Source: Thermus_A sp040290245 (lineage in GTDB: Bacteria > Deinococcota > Deinococci > Deinococcales > Thermaceae). Taken from it: DNA of 14,973 nt. The stretch is from the NCBI RefSeq assembly GCF_040290245.1, contig NZ_PSMQ01000042.1, positions 1 through 14,973 on the forward strand, written 5' to 3'. Below, piece by piece: positions 1-7,737 of this stretch. Each line of letters starts with the position of its first letter. The first letter of the stretch is position 1. Position numbers and translations under genes: made by a program. The notes under the pieces are model-generated. The model was not told where the DNA came from and ran no database searches. It saw only the letters and a program-made list of their open reading frames with translations.

Positions 1-803
1 TATGCCACCCCGGCTTGCCGCAGGAGCCCGTCTGTGGCCCGGTAGCCGATCTGGACCAGGACAAAGTCCACAAAAAGCCGTTCCTCTACTCCGTCCCTTT
101 CCAGAAGGACCGCCTCCTCGCCGATGGCCAGGACGCGGGAACGCATCCGTACCTCGATGGCCCCTTCCTTCACCCGGTTTTCAAAATCGGGCAGGAGCCA
201 GTACTTGACGCTGGGCCGCACCCACTCCCCCCGGTGGACCAAGGTCACCTGGGCCCCGGCGCGGAAGAGGTGCAAAGCGGCCTCCACCGCGGAGTTAGAC
301 CCCCCCACCACCACCACCTTCTGCCCGCAGAAGGGATGAGCCTCTTCCCAACGGTAAAAGACGTGGGGGAGGTCCTCCCCGGGCACCTCCAGGCGGTTGG
401 GGGTATCGTAGTAGCCGGTGGCCACCACCACAAACCGCGCCTCGTAGACCCGTTCCCTGCCCCTTTTCCTCGCCAGGATCTGGAAGGCTCCCTCCTCCCC
501 CTCGATGGCCAGGGCCTCGGTATAGGTCTCGATGGGCAGCTCCTCCGCCTCCGCCACCTTGCGGTAGTAGGTGAGGGCCTCCTGGCGGGTGGGCTTGGAC
601 CCCAGGGAGACCATCGGGTGGCCCCCGATTTCAATGTTCTTGCTCTCGGAAAAAAAGGCAATCTCCCGGGGGAACCGGTAGACGGTGTGGGCCACGCTTC
701 CCTTGTCCAAAAGGAGGACGGAAAGCCCGCGCCTCTTGGCCTCTATCCCCGCCGCAAGCCCCACCGGGCCCGCCCCCACGATCAGGACATCCACCCGCCC
801 CAT
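1..803 (-). CDS. ypdA: YpdA-family FAD/NAD(P)-dependent disulfide reductase (partial, C-terminus outside window)
   Basis: The reading frame starts at ATG (801-803) and stays open to the window edge, giving about 267 residues. It begins with an FAD-binding Rossmann motif (VLIVGAGPVGLAAG). Next come a RFPREIAFFS segment followed by IEIGG and a KPTRQEALTYYR segment, both typical of the YpdA group. A second nucleotide-binding motif (VVVVGGSNSAVEAALHL) lies near residue 155. There is no CxxC pair in the visible part, which separates it from thioredoxin reductase. YpdA proteins use NADPH to reduce bacillithiol disulfide, and bacillithiol is the reported low-molecular-weight thiol of Thermus. The gene diverges from terC across only 24 bp. 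An AAGGAG lies one base before the ATG, closer than a normal Shine-Dalgarno. The family call is firm; the substrate is inferred from the family. Confidence 0.85.
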   Translation of the reverse strand, partial: MGRVDVLIVGAGPVGLAAGIEAKRRGLSVLLLDKGSVAHTVYRFPREIAFFSESKNIEIGGHPMVSLGSKPTRQEALTYYRKVAEAEELPIETYTEALAIEGEEGAFQILARKRGRERVYEARFVVVATGYYDTPNRLEVPGEDLPHVFYRWEEAHPFCGQKVVVVGGSNSAVEAALHLFRAGAQVTLVHRGEWVRPSVKYWLLPDFENRVKEGAIEVRMRSRVLAIGEEAVLLERDGVEERLFVDFVLVQIGYRATDGLLRQAGVA

Positions 804-814
804 ACTCCTTAAGG

Positions 815-820
815 TACACT
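815..820 (+). promoter_or_regulatory. -10-like box for a leaderless terC transcript
   Basis: TACACT matches TATAAT at 4 of 6 positions and ends 8 bases before the GTG start of the TerC gene. No Shine-Dalgarno sequence lies between them (CTTCCCC). A start site about 7 bases downstream would fall on the GTG, giving a leaderless message. I see no good -35 box in the adjacent ypdA coding sequence. Inference from spacing only. Confidence 0.4.
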
Positions 821-827
821 CTTCCCC

Positions 828-1601
828 GTGGACTGGCTGACGAATCCCGAGGTCTGGACGGCCCTGCTCACCCTGACCTTCCTCGAGGTCATCCTGGGCG
901 TGGACAACGTCATCTTCATCAGCATCCTGGCCAGCAAGCTCCCCAAGGAACTTCAGGACAAAGCCCGGATCACCGGGCTTTCCCTCGCCGCCTTGACGCG
1001 CATCCTCTTCCTCCTTTCCATCTCCCTCATCCTGGCCTTGAAGCACCCTCTCTTCACCCTGCTCGGCCACGAGGTGACGGGCAAGGACCTGGTCCTCCTG
1101 GCCGGGGGGCTTTTTCTCATCTACAAGGCGGTCAAGGAGATCCACGAGCGCCTCGAGGGACCAGGCCACGCCCCAAAAGCCCGGGCCACCCCAAGCTTTG
1201 GTGCGGTCATCGCTCAGGTGCTTCTTTTAGACATCGTATTTTCCATAGACTCCGTCATCACCGCGGTGGGGATGACCCAGTACGTGGGGGTGATGGTGGC
1301 GGCCATCCTGCTTTCCGTGGCCATCATGATCTATGCCTCCAAGGGCATCTACGGGTTCGTGAACCGTCACCCTACGGTGAAGATGCTCGCCCTGAGCTTC
1401 CTCCTCCTCATCGGCTTCACCCTGGTGGCGGAGGGCTCCGGGGTGCATATCCCCAAGGGGTACATCTATTTCGCCATGGGCTTTGCCGTCTTCGTGGAGT
1501 GGCTGAACCTCCGGGCCGGGCTGCGGGCCACGCCCGTCCACCTCAAGAACCCCTACCTGCTGGAAGTTGCTTCCCCGCCAGGGGAACACCGAGAGGAATA
1601 A
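828..1601 (+). CDS. TerC/YkoY-family integral membrane protein
   Basis: A 257-residue protein with about seven hydrophobic segments. It carries the two TerC-family signatures: GVDNVIF near residues 24-30 and DIVFSIDSV near 135-143, with acidic residues D26, D135 and D141 inside membrane segments. Bacterial TerC/YkoY proteins are linked to metal handling, and the Bacillus members to Mn(II) export and metallation of secreted enzymes. The GTG start is chosen because it directly precedes the first conserved hydrophobic segment and fits a leaderless promoter. fumC follows after 21 bp with no terminator between, so the two are probably co-transcribed. No yybP-ykoY riboswitch can fit in the 24-bp upstream gap. 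The family is certain; the transported metal is not shown by the sequence. Confidence 0.9.
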   Translation: MDWLTNPEVWTALLTLTFLEVILGVDNVIFISILASKLPKELQDKARITGLSLAALTRILFLLSISLILALKHPLFTLLGHEVTGKDLVLLAGGLFLIYKAVKEIHERLEGPGHAPKARATPSFGAVIAQVLLLDIVFSIDSVITAVGMTQYVGVMVAAILLSVAIMIYASKGIYGFVNRHPTVKMLALSFLLLIGFTLVAEGSGVHIPKGYIYFAMGFAVFVEWLNLRAGLRATPVHLKNPYLLEVASPPGEHREE

Positions 1602-1622
1602 ACTGAGCGCTGGAGGTGGACC

Positions 1623-3017
1623 GTGGAGTACCGGATTGAACGGGACACGATGGGGGAGGTTAAGGTTCCCGCGGACAGGTACTGGGGGGCCCAGACCCAG
1701 CGCTCCCTGGAGAATTTCAGAATCGGCGGGGAGCGTTTCCGGATGCCCATCCAGGTCATCCGAGCCTATGGAATGCTCAAGAAGGCCGCGGCCCAAGCGA
1801 ACCTCGAGCTGGGGGAGCTCCCCCTCGAGATCGCCCAGGCCATCATTCAGGCGGCGGAGGAGGTCATCCAGGGCAGGCTGGACGACCACTTCCCCCTGGT
1901 GGTCTTCCAGACGGGAAGCGGCACCCAGACCAACATGAACGTGAACGAGGTCATCGCCAACCGGGCCTCGGAGATCCTGGGAAAGCCTTTGGGAAGCAAG
2001 TATGTCCACCCCAATGACCACGTGAACCGGGGGCAGAGCTCCAACGACACCTTCCCCACGGCCATGTACGTGGCGGTGGCCCTGGAGCTCAACCGGGTGC
2101 TCTACAAGGCCGTGGAGGGGCTGATCGCCACCTTTGAGGAAAAGGCCCGGGCCTTTGACGGGATCGTCAAGGTGGGCCGGACCCATCTCATGGACGCGGT
2201 CCCCATCACCTTGGGGCAGGAGATCGGAAGCTGGGCCGCCCAGCTTAAGTACGCCCTTTCCGCCCTTCGGGAGATGGAAAAGGGCCTGTACAACCTGGCC
2301 ATCGGGGGTACGGCGGTGGGCACCGGCCTGAACGCCCATCCCCGGTTTGGGGAACAGGTGGCCAGGTACCTCGCGGAGGAGACCGGCCTGCCCTTCAAAG
2401 TGGCGGAGAACCGCTTCGCCGCGCTGGCCGCCCATGACGAGCTCACCAATGTGATGGCGGCCGTCCGGACCCTGGCCGCGGCCCTCATGAAGATTGGAAA
2501 CGATGTACGTTGGCTCGCCTCTGGGCCTTATGCGGGCATCGGGGAGATCCTCATCCCAGCCAACGAGCCTGGAAGCTCCATTATGCCGGGCAAGGTCAAC
2601 CCCACCCAGGTGGAGGCCCTGACCATGGTGGCCGTCCGGGTCTATGGGAACGACCTCACGGTGAGCTTCGCAGATAGCCAGGGCAACTTCCAGCTCAACG
2701 TCTACAAGCCCGTGATGGCCCACGCGGCCCTGGAGGCCATAGACCTCCTGGCGGACGCGGTGAACTCCTTCAATGAACACCTGGCCGTGGGCATCGAACC
2801 CAACCTCGAGCGCATTGAGGAGCACCTGCAGAAAAACCCCATGCTGGCCACCGCTCTCAACAAGGCCATCGGGTACGACAAGGCGGCGGAGATCGTCAAA
2901 AAGGCGCTCAGCGAGAAGAAGACCCTGAAGCAGGCAGCTTTGGAGCTCGGCTACCTCAGCGAGGAGGAGTTCGACCGGATTGTGGTGCCCATGAAGCTGG
3001 CCAAGCCCCACGCGTGA
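1623..3017 (+). CDS. fumC: Class II fumarate hydratase (fumarase C)
   Basis: Catalyses reversible hydration of fumarate to (S)-malate in the citric acid cycle, as a cytoplasmic tetramer free of iron-sulfur clusters. The 464-residue length is standard for the class. The superfamily signature GSSIMPGKVNP is at residues 317-327 with the catalytic serine at 318. The general-acid region GRTHLMDA carries H188, and the substrate-site segment TGSGTQTNMNVNEV is at 97-110. The GTG start follows GGAGG (1612-1616) by 6 bases and places YRIERDTMGEV, the usual class II N-terminus, correctly. Aspartase and argininosuccinate lyase share the fold, but the N-terminal and active-site segments fit fumarase. It lies 21 bp after the TerC gene and 55 bp before sodA. 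Being oxygen-stable, it suits the redox neighbourhood. Confidence 0.96.
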   Translation: MEYRIERDTMGEVKVPADRYWGAQTQRSLENFRIGGERFRMPIQVIRAYGMLKKAAAQANLELGELPLEIAQAIIQAAEEVIQGRLDDHFPLVVFQTGSGTQTNMNVNEVIANRASEILGKPLGSKYVHPNDHVNRGQSSNDTFPTAMYVAVALELNRVLYKAVEGLIATFEEKARAFDGIVKVGRTHLMDAVPITLGQEIGSWAAQLKYALSALREMEKGLYNLAIGGTAVGTGLNAHPRFGEQVARYLAEETGLPFKVAENRFAALAAHDELTNVMAAVRTLAAALMKIGNDVRWLASGPYAGIGEILIPANEPGSSIMPGKVNPTQVEALTMVAVRVYGNDLTVSFADSQGNFQLNVYKPVMAHAALEAIDLLADAVNSFNEHLAVGIEPNLERIEEHLQKNPMLATALNKAIGYDKAAEIVKKALSEKKTLKQAALELGYLSEEEFDRIVVPMKLAKPHA

Positions 3018-3048
3018 ACTGGCTCACACCCTGGGGCTTCCCACGGGA

Positions 3049-3054
3049 TACACT
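3049..3054 (+). promoter_or_regulatory. -10-like box upstream of sodA
   Basis: TACACT, the same hexamer as before the TerC gene, ends 18 bases before the sodA ATG. A start near 3061 would give a short leader that includes GGAGGTG (3062-3068). No convincing -35 is visible. The fumC-sodA gap is 55 bp, so read-through from fumC is also possible. Confidence 0.35.
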
Positions 3055-3072
3055 GGAGTTTGGAGGTGTGTT

Positions 3073-3687
<615 letters not shown>

Positions 3688-3702
3688 ACGGGGATGAAGG
3701 CC

Positions 3703-3723
3703 AGGGGGGTTTAGCCCCCCTTT
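3703..3723 (+). terminator. Intrinsic terminator of sodA
   Basis: A perfect GGGGGG/CCCCCC stem (3704-3709 with 3715-3720), extended by an A-T pair, closes a TTTAG loop and is followed by TTTCT. It sits in the 36-bp convergent gap between sodA and mqnB. The T-run is on the plus-strand side; the opposite direction has a stem but no T-run, so it favours sodA. Confidence 0.8.
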
Positions 3724-4380
3724 CTACCCCTTTTGCAAAAGGGAGAGGAGGGCGGCTTCCAGGGCCCCCAGGGCCTTTCCCACCCGCCAGGCCCGTTTAT
3801 CCCGGATTCCGGCCAGGTTGGAGACCGCCCGGAGCTCCGCCCCCGGGACCCCCAAGGCGAGGCAGGCCCGGGCAAAGGCCGCCCCCTCCATGCTCTCCAC
3901 CTGCCCTCCCCAGCGCTTGGAAAGAAGCCGGGCCTCCGTGGGGGTTTCCGAGATCCGGTCCCGGGTAAGGCCCACCACCACCTTCAACCCCCAGGTTCGG
4001 GCCAGGCCTTCCGTCAGGAAAGGATCCAGGGGGAAGCGGTTGTAATAGCGCACCCCTTCTTCCTCCCAGGCGGGAAACCCCAGGGGCTTTAGGCCCGCCT
4101 CGAGGCCCAGGTCCGCCTCCACCTCCTCCCCCACGAGCACGGCCTCCCCCAGGTCCAGGCCGCTTCCCTCGTAGGCCCCGGCGATGCCAAAGAGCAGGGC
4201 CCTTTCCACCGGGTTTTCTGCGGCCCAAAGGGCAAGGGTAAGGGCCGTGTTCACCTTGCCAACCCCGGTTTCCAGGTAAACAAAACCCTCTCCCCGAAGC
4301 CCCCTTCTCCCCAGAAAGGAAAAGGCTTCCCCCCTAAGGAAGGGGGCCTCGAGGGCCGTAGGGGAAAGGAGGAGCCACAT
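3724..4380 (-). CDS. mqnB: Futalosine hydrolase (menaquinone biosynthesis)
   Basis: A 218-residue member of the nucleoside phosphorylase/hydrolase superfamily. Futalosine hydrolase splits futalosine into hypoxanthine and dehypoxanthine futalosine in the MqnA-E route to menaquinone, the Thermus respiratory quinone. Visible marks are the N-terminal strand with TGVGKVNTA (38-46), GIAGAY (65-70), the purine-site motif MEGAAFA (164-170, Glu165) and SNLAGIRD (187-194) carrying the likely catalytic acid. Length and these motifs fit MqnB better than MTA/SAH nucleosidase. The ATG lies 7 bp after the stop of the PlsY-like fusion gene, so translation is probably coupled; only a weak AGG precedes it. It converges on sodA. 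Confidence 0.9.
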   Translation of the reverse strand: MWLLLSPTALEAPFLRGEAFSFLGRRGLRGEGFVYLETGVGKVNTALTLALWAAENPVERALLFGIAGAYEGSGLDLGEAVLVGEEVEADLGLEAGLKPLGFPAWEEEGVRYYNRFPLDPFLTEGLARTWGLKVVVGLTRDRISETPTEARLLSKRWGGQVESMEGAAFARACLALGVPGAELRAVSNLAGIRDKRAWRVGKALGALEAALLSLLQKG

Positions 4381-4387
4381 CCTGCGG

Positions 4388-6040
4388 CTATTCCACCACC
4401 TTGAAGCCCAGGGCCTCGGCCCGCTCCACGAAGAACTGGATGTTCTCCGCCTTCACCTCGCCGCCCAGACTCTTTCGGTCAAAGGCCCCCTCGGCGGCCA
4501 GGATCATCGTCTCCGCGAGGCAGGCGGGAACCTGGTCAGGCCCGCCGAAGTGAAGGTCCAACGTGGAGCGGGCCTCTCCGGGAAGCCGCACCACCCCGCC
4601 CGGGATCACCCGCACCCCAGGCACCTCCCGAACGGAAGGGTGGACATCCGGGGGGACCCCCTCGTCATAGATCCAAGCCCCAGGCTTGACATGCTCGGGG
4701 TAGATGACGGGGTTGGGGTCGCTGGTGGCGGTAAAGACCAGGTCCGCCTCCCGGATGGCGGCGATCTCGGTGGTGACCAAAAGCTCAGGCGGCTGACCTT
4801 TCCGCTCCAGGTTTTTCCGGAGGCTCTCCGCCGCCCGGCTCAGGCGCTCCAGGTTCCGCCCGACCAGGATCAGCCTCCCCACCAAAGGGGCGATCTGCCG
4901 GGCGATGCCGAAGGCCACCACCCCGTTCGCCCCCACCACCGCCGCCGTGGCCTCCTTGAGCGGCCGGCCGCTGGCCGCAAAGTGGGCCAGGATGGACGGG
5001 ATGGCGGCCTTCACGGTCCCCGCGGTGTAGGCCCCGCCGTTCGTCACCTCTATCCCTGGGACCGCCTCCTGCACCGCCTTCCCCTTATCCCCCACCACGC
5101 TCCAAAAGGCCCCCAGCCCCACCACCGTGGCCCCAAGCTCCTGGGCCAGCCTTGCCCCCTGGATGGCCCGCTGTAGGGCGAGATGAGGCTTGCCCACGAT
5201 CTGGTGGGGAAGAAGGGGGGCCGAGAGGAGGTGGCAGAGGACCTCCCGTCCGTCCAGAGTCCTCACCCCCCGCACCTCCCCCACCTTCATGGGGCGGAAG
5301 CGCTCCGCCAGGCCCTCTATCCAGGAGAGTTTCAAAAGACCCCGGTCCACCAAGGGCTTAAAGGGGCGGAAACGGGGGCTCTGCCAGAAGTCCTCCACGG
5401 TAAGGGGGTGGATCAGGAAGGCACAGACCACCTGCCTTTCCGAAGGAAGGGGCAGGGGATCCCCAAGCCTGGGCTCCGTGCCCTCGAGGAGCCGCCCCAG
5501 GTTTTCCTTAAACCGCCATAGGGCCAGGAGGAAAAGCCCCCACCCTGCCCAGGCCGCCCCTGGAGGGTAAGGGCCGAGGGTCAGAAGGAGGGCCAAGCTT
5601 AAAGGCAAAGCCAAGGCCGCCAGGGCGTAGGAGCCCGTGAGGGCCAAGGCCGCCAGGGAGGCCACGAGGGGCAAGGCCCCGTGAACGTAGGGGATGGGCA
5701 AGGCAAACAACACCCCTAAGAGCACGGCGAACCCTTTCCCCCTCAAGGGCCAAGGCTCGCGGAAAAAGGGCAGGGGATAGAGGTGGCCCAGGTAGGCGAA
5801 GAGGCCGAACCAAAGGGCCTCCGCCCCAAAGCCCCGGCCCAGGAAGACCGGCCCAAACCCCTTGAGAAAATCCAGAACAAAAGCGGCCAGAAGCCAGCAG
5901 CCTACCTTCTTCCAGGCGGCCTCGAGGCCCAAAGCGTAGACCGAGGCCGACCGGGCATCCAGACCCCGGGCCTTGAAGAGCCATTGCCCCAGGGGCAGGG
6001 CCCCCAAAAGATAAGAAAGGAGCGCAAGAAAAACGCCCAC
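4388..6040 (-). CDS. Two-domain fusion: PlsY-like acyltransferase domain plus long-chain acyl-ACP-reductase-like domain
   Basis: 550 residues, GTG start behind GGGAGG. Residues 1-192 are a multi-membrane-segment domain like PlsY, which makes lysophosphatidate from acyl phosphate and glycerol 3-phosphate. LLGALPLGQW (11-20), GHLYP (85-89) with RGKGF (100-104), and RFKENLGRLLEGTEPR (176-191) match its motifs. However, the GSGNPGATN-type loop after motif 1 is replaced by SASVYALGLEAAW, so substrate use may differ. Residues about 203-550 resemble cyanobacterial acyl-ACP reductase: CAFLIHPLT start, GLGAFWSVV (308-316), NGGAYTAG (334-341), nucleotide-binding VVGANGVVAFG (368-378), and PACLAETMIL (505-514), where Cys507 aligns with that family's acyl-binding cysteine. 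A shikimate-dehydrogenase-like Rossmann domain is the fallback reading. No indel splits the halves. Eight bp separate it from the upstream membrane-protein gene and 7 bp from mqnB. The real reaction is unknown. Confidence 0.75.
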   Translation of the reverse strand: MGVFLALLSYLLGALPLGQWLFKARGLDARSASVYALGLEAAWKKVGCWLLAAFVLDFLKGFGPVFLGRGFGAEALWFGLFAYLGHLYPLPFFREPWPLRGKGFAVLLGVLFALPIPYVHGALPLVASLAALALTGSYALAALALPLSLALLLTLGPYPPGAAWAGWGLFLLALWRFKENLGRLLEGTEPRLGDPLPLPSERQVVCAFLIHPLTVEDFWQSPRFRPFKPLVDRGLLKLSWIEGLAERFRPMKVGEVRGVRTLDGREVLCHLLSAPLLPHQIVGKPHLALQRAIQGARLAQELGATVVGLGAFWSVVGDKGKAVQEAVPGIEVTNGGAYTAGTVKAAIPSILAHFAASGRPLKEATAAVVGANGVVAFGIARQIAPLVGRLILVGRNLERLSRAAESLRKNLERKGQPPELLVTTEIAAIREADLVFTATSDPNPVIYPEHVKPGAWIYDEGVPPDVHPSVREVPGVRVIPGGVVRLPGEARSTLDLHFGGPDQVPACLAETMILAAEGAFDRKSLGGEVKAENIQFFVERAEALGFKVVE

Positions 6041-6048
6041 GACCTCCC

Positions 6049-6522
6049 TCAGAGCTTCTTTAGACCCGCCGCCACCCCCGCGCTCGCTAGGCCCACCAAA
6101 ACCCCAGCCGCCCCTACCCCCAAAAGGATGGCGGGAAGGGCGTACCGCTTTTTAATCCCCAAAACCACCGCAAGAACGCTTCCGCTCCAGGCCCCCGTTC
6201 CGGGCAGGGGGACGGCCACGAAGAGGAAGAGCCCCAGGGCCCCCAGCTTTTGGACCTGCCCCTCGCCTTTAAGCCGAACCCGCCTTTCCAGGACCTCCCA
6301 GCCTCGGCGGAAAAGGCCCCAGCCGGATAAGCGTTCCACCGCCCAGGGCAAAAGCCAAAGGAGGAGGAAGACGACCAGCAGGTTGCCCAAGGTGGCCCAG
6401 AAAACGGCCTCCAAGGGAGAAAGCCCTAGGGCAATCCCCAAGGGGACCCCGCCCCGAAGCTCCCCCACCGGGGCCATGGAGACAAGGGCCACCCAAAGGC
6501 CGGTCAGGTGCTTGCCGGTCAT
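6049..6522 (-). CDS. Small PF06695-type ("small multi-drug export") membrane protein
   Basis: 157 residues and about four hydrophobic segments. APVGELRGGVPLGIALG near the N-terminus and VPLPGTGAWSGSVLA in the middle are the two hallmark segments of the PF06695 family, whose export function is only a family label. I start it at ATG 6522, five codons before the first membrane segment. A GTG at 6546, with GAGGG four bases upstream, would add eight residues (MWGHLSRY), and the frame is open further back into rplT. It follows rplT by 58 bp that include a hairpin, and its stop is 8 bp from the fusion gene start, with that gene's ribosome site overlapping this stop. Function unknown. Confidence 0.8.
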   Translation of the reverse strand: MTGKHLTGLWVALVSMAPVGELRGGVPLGIALGLSPLEAVFWATLGNLLVVFLLLWLLPWAVERLSGWGLFRRGWEVLERRVRLKGEGQVQKLGALGLFLFVAVPLPGTGAWSGSVLAVVLGIKKRYALPAILLGVGAAGVLVGLASAGVAAGLKKL

Positions 6523-6536
6523 GTACCTAGACAAAT

Positions 6537-6565
6537 GGCCCCACACCGAACCCTCGGGTGGGGCC
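6537..6565 (-). terminator. Hairpin after rplT (terminator or translation-control stem)
   Basis: Perfect 8-bp arms GGCCCCAC and GTGGGGCC (6558-6565 with 6537-6544) enclose a 13-base loop, 15 bases after the rplT stop. On the minus strand the stem is followed by ATTTGTC, a poor T-run, so termination may be partial. The loop holds GAGGG and the 3' arm abuts the alternative GTG start at 6546, so it could instead affect translation of the next gene. Confidence 0.5.
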
Positions 6566-6580
6566 GTTTGCGCCTCATCC

Positions 6581-6937
6581 TCAGGCCGTAGCCGCCCTGG
6601 CCTTCTCCACCAGGGCCTGGAAGGCCTCGGGGTTGCGCACCGCGAGATCGGCCAGGACCTTCCGGTCCAAGGCAATGCCCGCCCTCTTAAGCCCGTTCAT
6701 GAAGGTGGAGTAGTTCATCCCGTGCTGGCGGGCGGCGGCGTTGATGCGGACGATCCAGAGGCGGCGGAAGTCCCGCTTCTTGCGCTTGCGGTCGTTGTAG
6801 GAGTGAATGGCCGCGCTGAAAAGGGTCTCCTTGGCCTTGCGCACGCTTTTGGAGCGCAGGCCCCAGTACCCCTTGGCCATCTTGAGGATCTTCTTGTGCT
6901 TGCGGCGGCGGACAACCCCGGTCTTGGCGCGCGGCAT
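6581..6937 (-). CDS. rplT: 50S ribosomal protein L20
   Basis: 118 residues, the normal L20 length. It starts MPRAKTGVVRRRKHKK with the very basic N-terminal extension that threads into 23S rRNA, followed by AKGYWGLRSKSVRKAKE and the RDFRRLWIVRINAAAR block that is nearly invariant in L20. It is an early-binding protein of the large subunit. The gene starts 3 bases after the rpmI stop, with its GGGGAGG ribosome site overlapping the end of rpmI, so the two are translationally linked. The order infC-rpmI-rplT is the widely conserved bacterial operon; in other bacteria L20 represses the operon, but I cannot point to an L20-binding site here. Confidence 0.98.
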   Translation of the reverse strand: MPRAKTGVVRRRKHKKILKMAKGYWGLRSKSVRKAKETLFSAAIHSYNDRKRKKRDFRRLWIVRINAAARQHGMNYSTFMNGLKRAGIALDRKVLADLAVRNPEAFQALVEKARAATA

Positions 6938-6940
6938 CCC

Positions 6941-7144
6941 CTACCTCCCCTCGTAGGGCATAAGCGCCCGGATGCGCCGGGCCTCCGGTTCGGCCAGGGT
7001 GAACTTCCTTCCCTTCTGCCGGATGGTCTTGCCCGACTTATGCCAGTTCAGGTGCCGCTTGCCCGTCTTCATGGCCACCACTTTGCCAGAGGCGGTGATC
7101 TTGACCCGCTTCTTGGCGCCCTTATGGGTCTTCATCTTCGGCAT
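6941..7144 (-). CDS. rpmI: 50S ribosomal protein L35
   Basis: 67 residues beginning MPKMKTHKGAKKRVKIT, the standard L35 start, with about a third basic residues and the RHLNWHKSGKTIRQ core. The ATG at 7144 is chosen over an in-frame start at 7213 because it follows GGGGAGGAG by 2-3 bases and matches family length; the upstream 23 codons (around RPPRGRFPRGG) do not look like L35. It lies 68 bp downstream of infC and 3 bp before rplT. Confidence 0.97.
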   Translation of the reverse strand: MPKMKTHKGAKKRVKITASGKVVAMKTGKRHLNWHKSGKTIRQKGRKFTLAEPEARRIRALMPYEGR

Positions 7145-7212
7145 GTCTCCTCCCCTTGGGAAGCGCCCCCGAGGGGGTCTTTGCTGCTCCCCAAGCTCCA
7201 AAAAGTATAGCA

Positions 7213-7731
7213 CTAGCCCACAGGTTTTGCCACCGGGGCCAGAAGCATGTTCATGTCCCGCCCCAGGATCTCGGGCCTCATCTCCACCACCGCCAAGCTT
7301 TTAAGGTCCTCCGCCACGCGGTTTAGGATCCTCTCCCCCAGCTCGGGGTGGCTCATCTCCCGGCCACGGAACATGATGGTGACCTTGACCTTGTGCCCTT
7401 CCTCGAGGAAGCGCTTGATATGAGAGAGCTTGGTCTGATAATCGTGCTCGTCGATTTTGACCCGGAACTTAATCGACTTGACCTCGGTTCTTTTGGCTTT
7501 CTTACGAGCCTCCTTCTCGGCCAGCTGCTGCTCATAGCGGAACTTCCCGTAGTCCATCAGCTTGGCCACGGGCGGGTCCGCAGCAGGGCCCACCAAGACC
7601 AGGTCCAGCTCCTTCTCCTCCGCCAGACGCAAGGCCTCCTGGGTATCCATAATTCCGATCTGCTCCCCGTCAGGGCCGATCACCCTCACCTTGGGCATCC
7701 GGATTTGCTCGTTGATTCTGTATTCCTTGAT
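7213..7731 (-). CDS. infC: Translation initiation factor IF-3, starting at a non-canonical ATC codon
   Basis: IF3 binds the 30S subunit, blocks 50S joining and rejects wrong start codons and initiator tRNA. The N-domain covers about residues 1-75 (RVIGPDGEQIGIMDTQEAL), a lysine-rich linker follows (AEKEARKKAKRTEVKSIKFR), and the C-domain has KVTIMFRGREMSHPELG. The first in-frame ATG (7698) would drop the conserved KEYRINEQIR segment. That segment is encoded directly upstream and preceded by ATC at 7729-7731, 6 bases after the ten-base ribosome site AAGGAGGTGG (9 bases after its AGGAGG core). No ATG, GTG or TTG lies in frame between. From ATC the protein has 172 residues, close to the roughly 171 I recall for T. 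thermophilus IF3. Rare starts (AUU in E. coli, AUC in some bacteria) are known for infC and let IF3 limit its own synthesis. Confidence 0.93.
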   Translation of the reverse strand: MKEYRINEQIRMPKVRVIGPDGEQIGIMDTQEALRLAEEKELDLVLVGPAADPPVAKLMDYGKFRYEQQLAEKEARKKAKRTEVKSIKFRVKIDEHDYQTKLSHIKRFLEEGHKVKVTIMFRGREMSHPELGERILNRVAEDLKSLAVVEMRPEILGRDMNMLLAPVAKPVG

Positions 7732-7737
7732 CCGACA

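Noticed and set aside
15..812. Plus-strand 265-codon frame over the ypdA-like gene
   Set aside because: The opposite strand encodes two Rossmann motifs and YpdA signatures; this frame is a His/Pro/Gly-rich shadow.
804..827. Manganese-sensing yybP-ykoY riboswitch before the TerC gene
   Set aside because: Only 24 bp separate the divergent starts, too short for the riboswitch, and the promoter candidate implies a leaderless message.
1227..3011. Long minus-strand open frame (594 codons) across terC and fumC
   Set aside because: It is antisense to two genes with full family signatures and its protein is low-complexity (Gly/His/Val-rich), as expected for shadow frames in GC-rich DNA.
6049..6675. 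Longer version of the PF06695 protein starting inside rplT
   Set aside because: The extra residues are encoded antisense-free but out of frame inside rplT, contain no family match, and lie before the conserved N-terminal membrane segment.
5783..7210. Long plus-strand open frame over the fusion gene, PF06695 gene, rplT and rpmI
   Set aside because: It opposes four clearly identified genes and shows no domain; composition is Pro/Arg/Gly noise.
6941..7213. L35 with a 23-residue N-terminal extension
   Set aside because: The internal ATG at 7144 has a strong GGGGAGGAG site and matches the fixed L35 N-terminus; the extension is non-conserved leader sequence.
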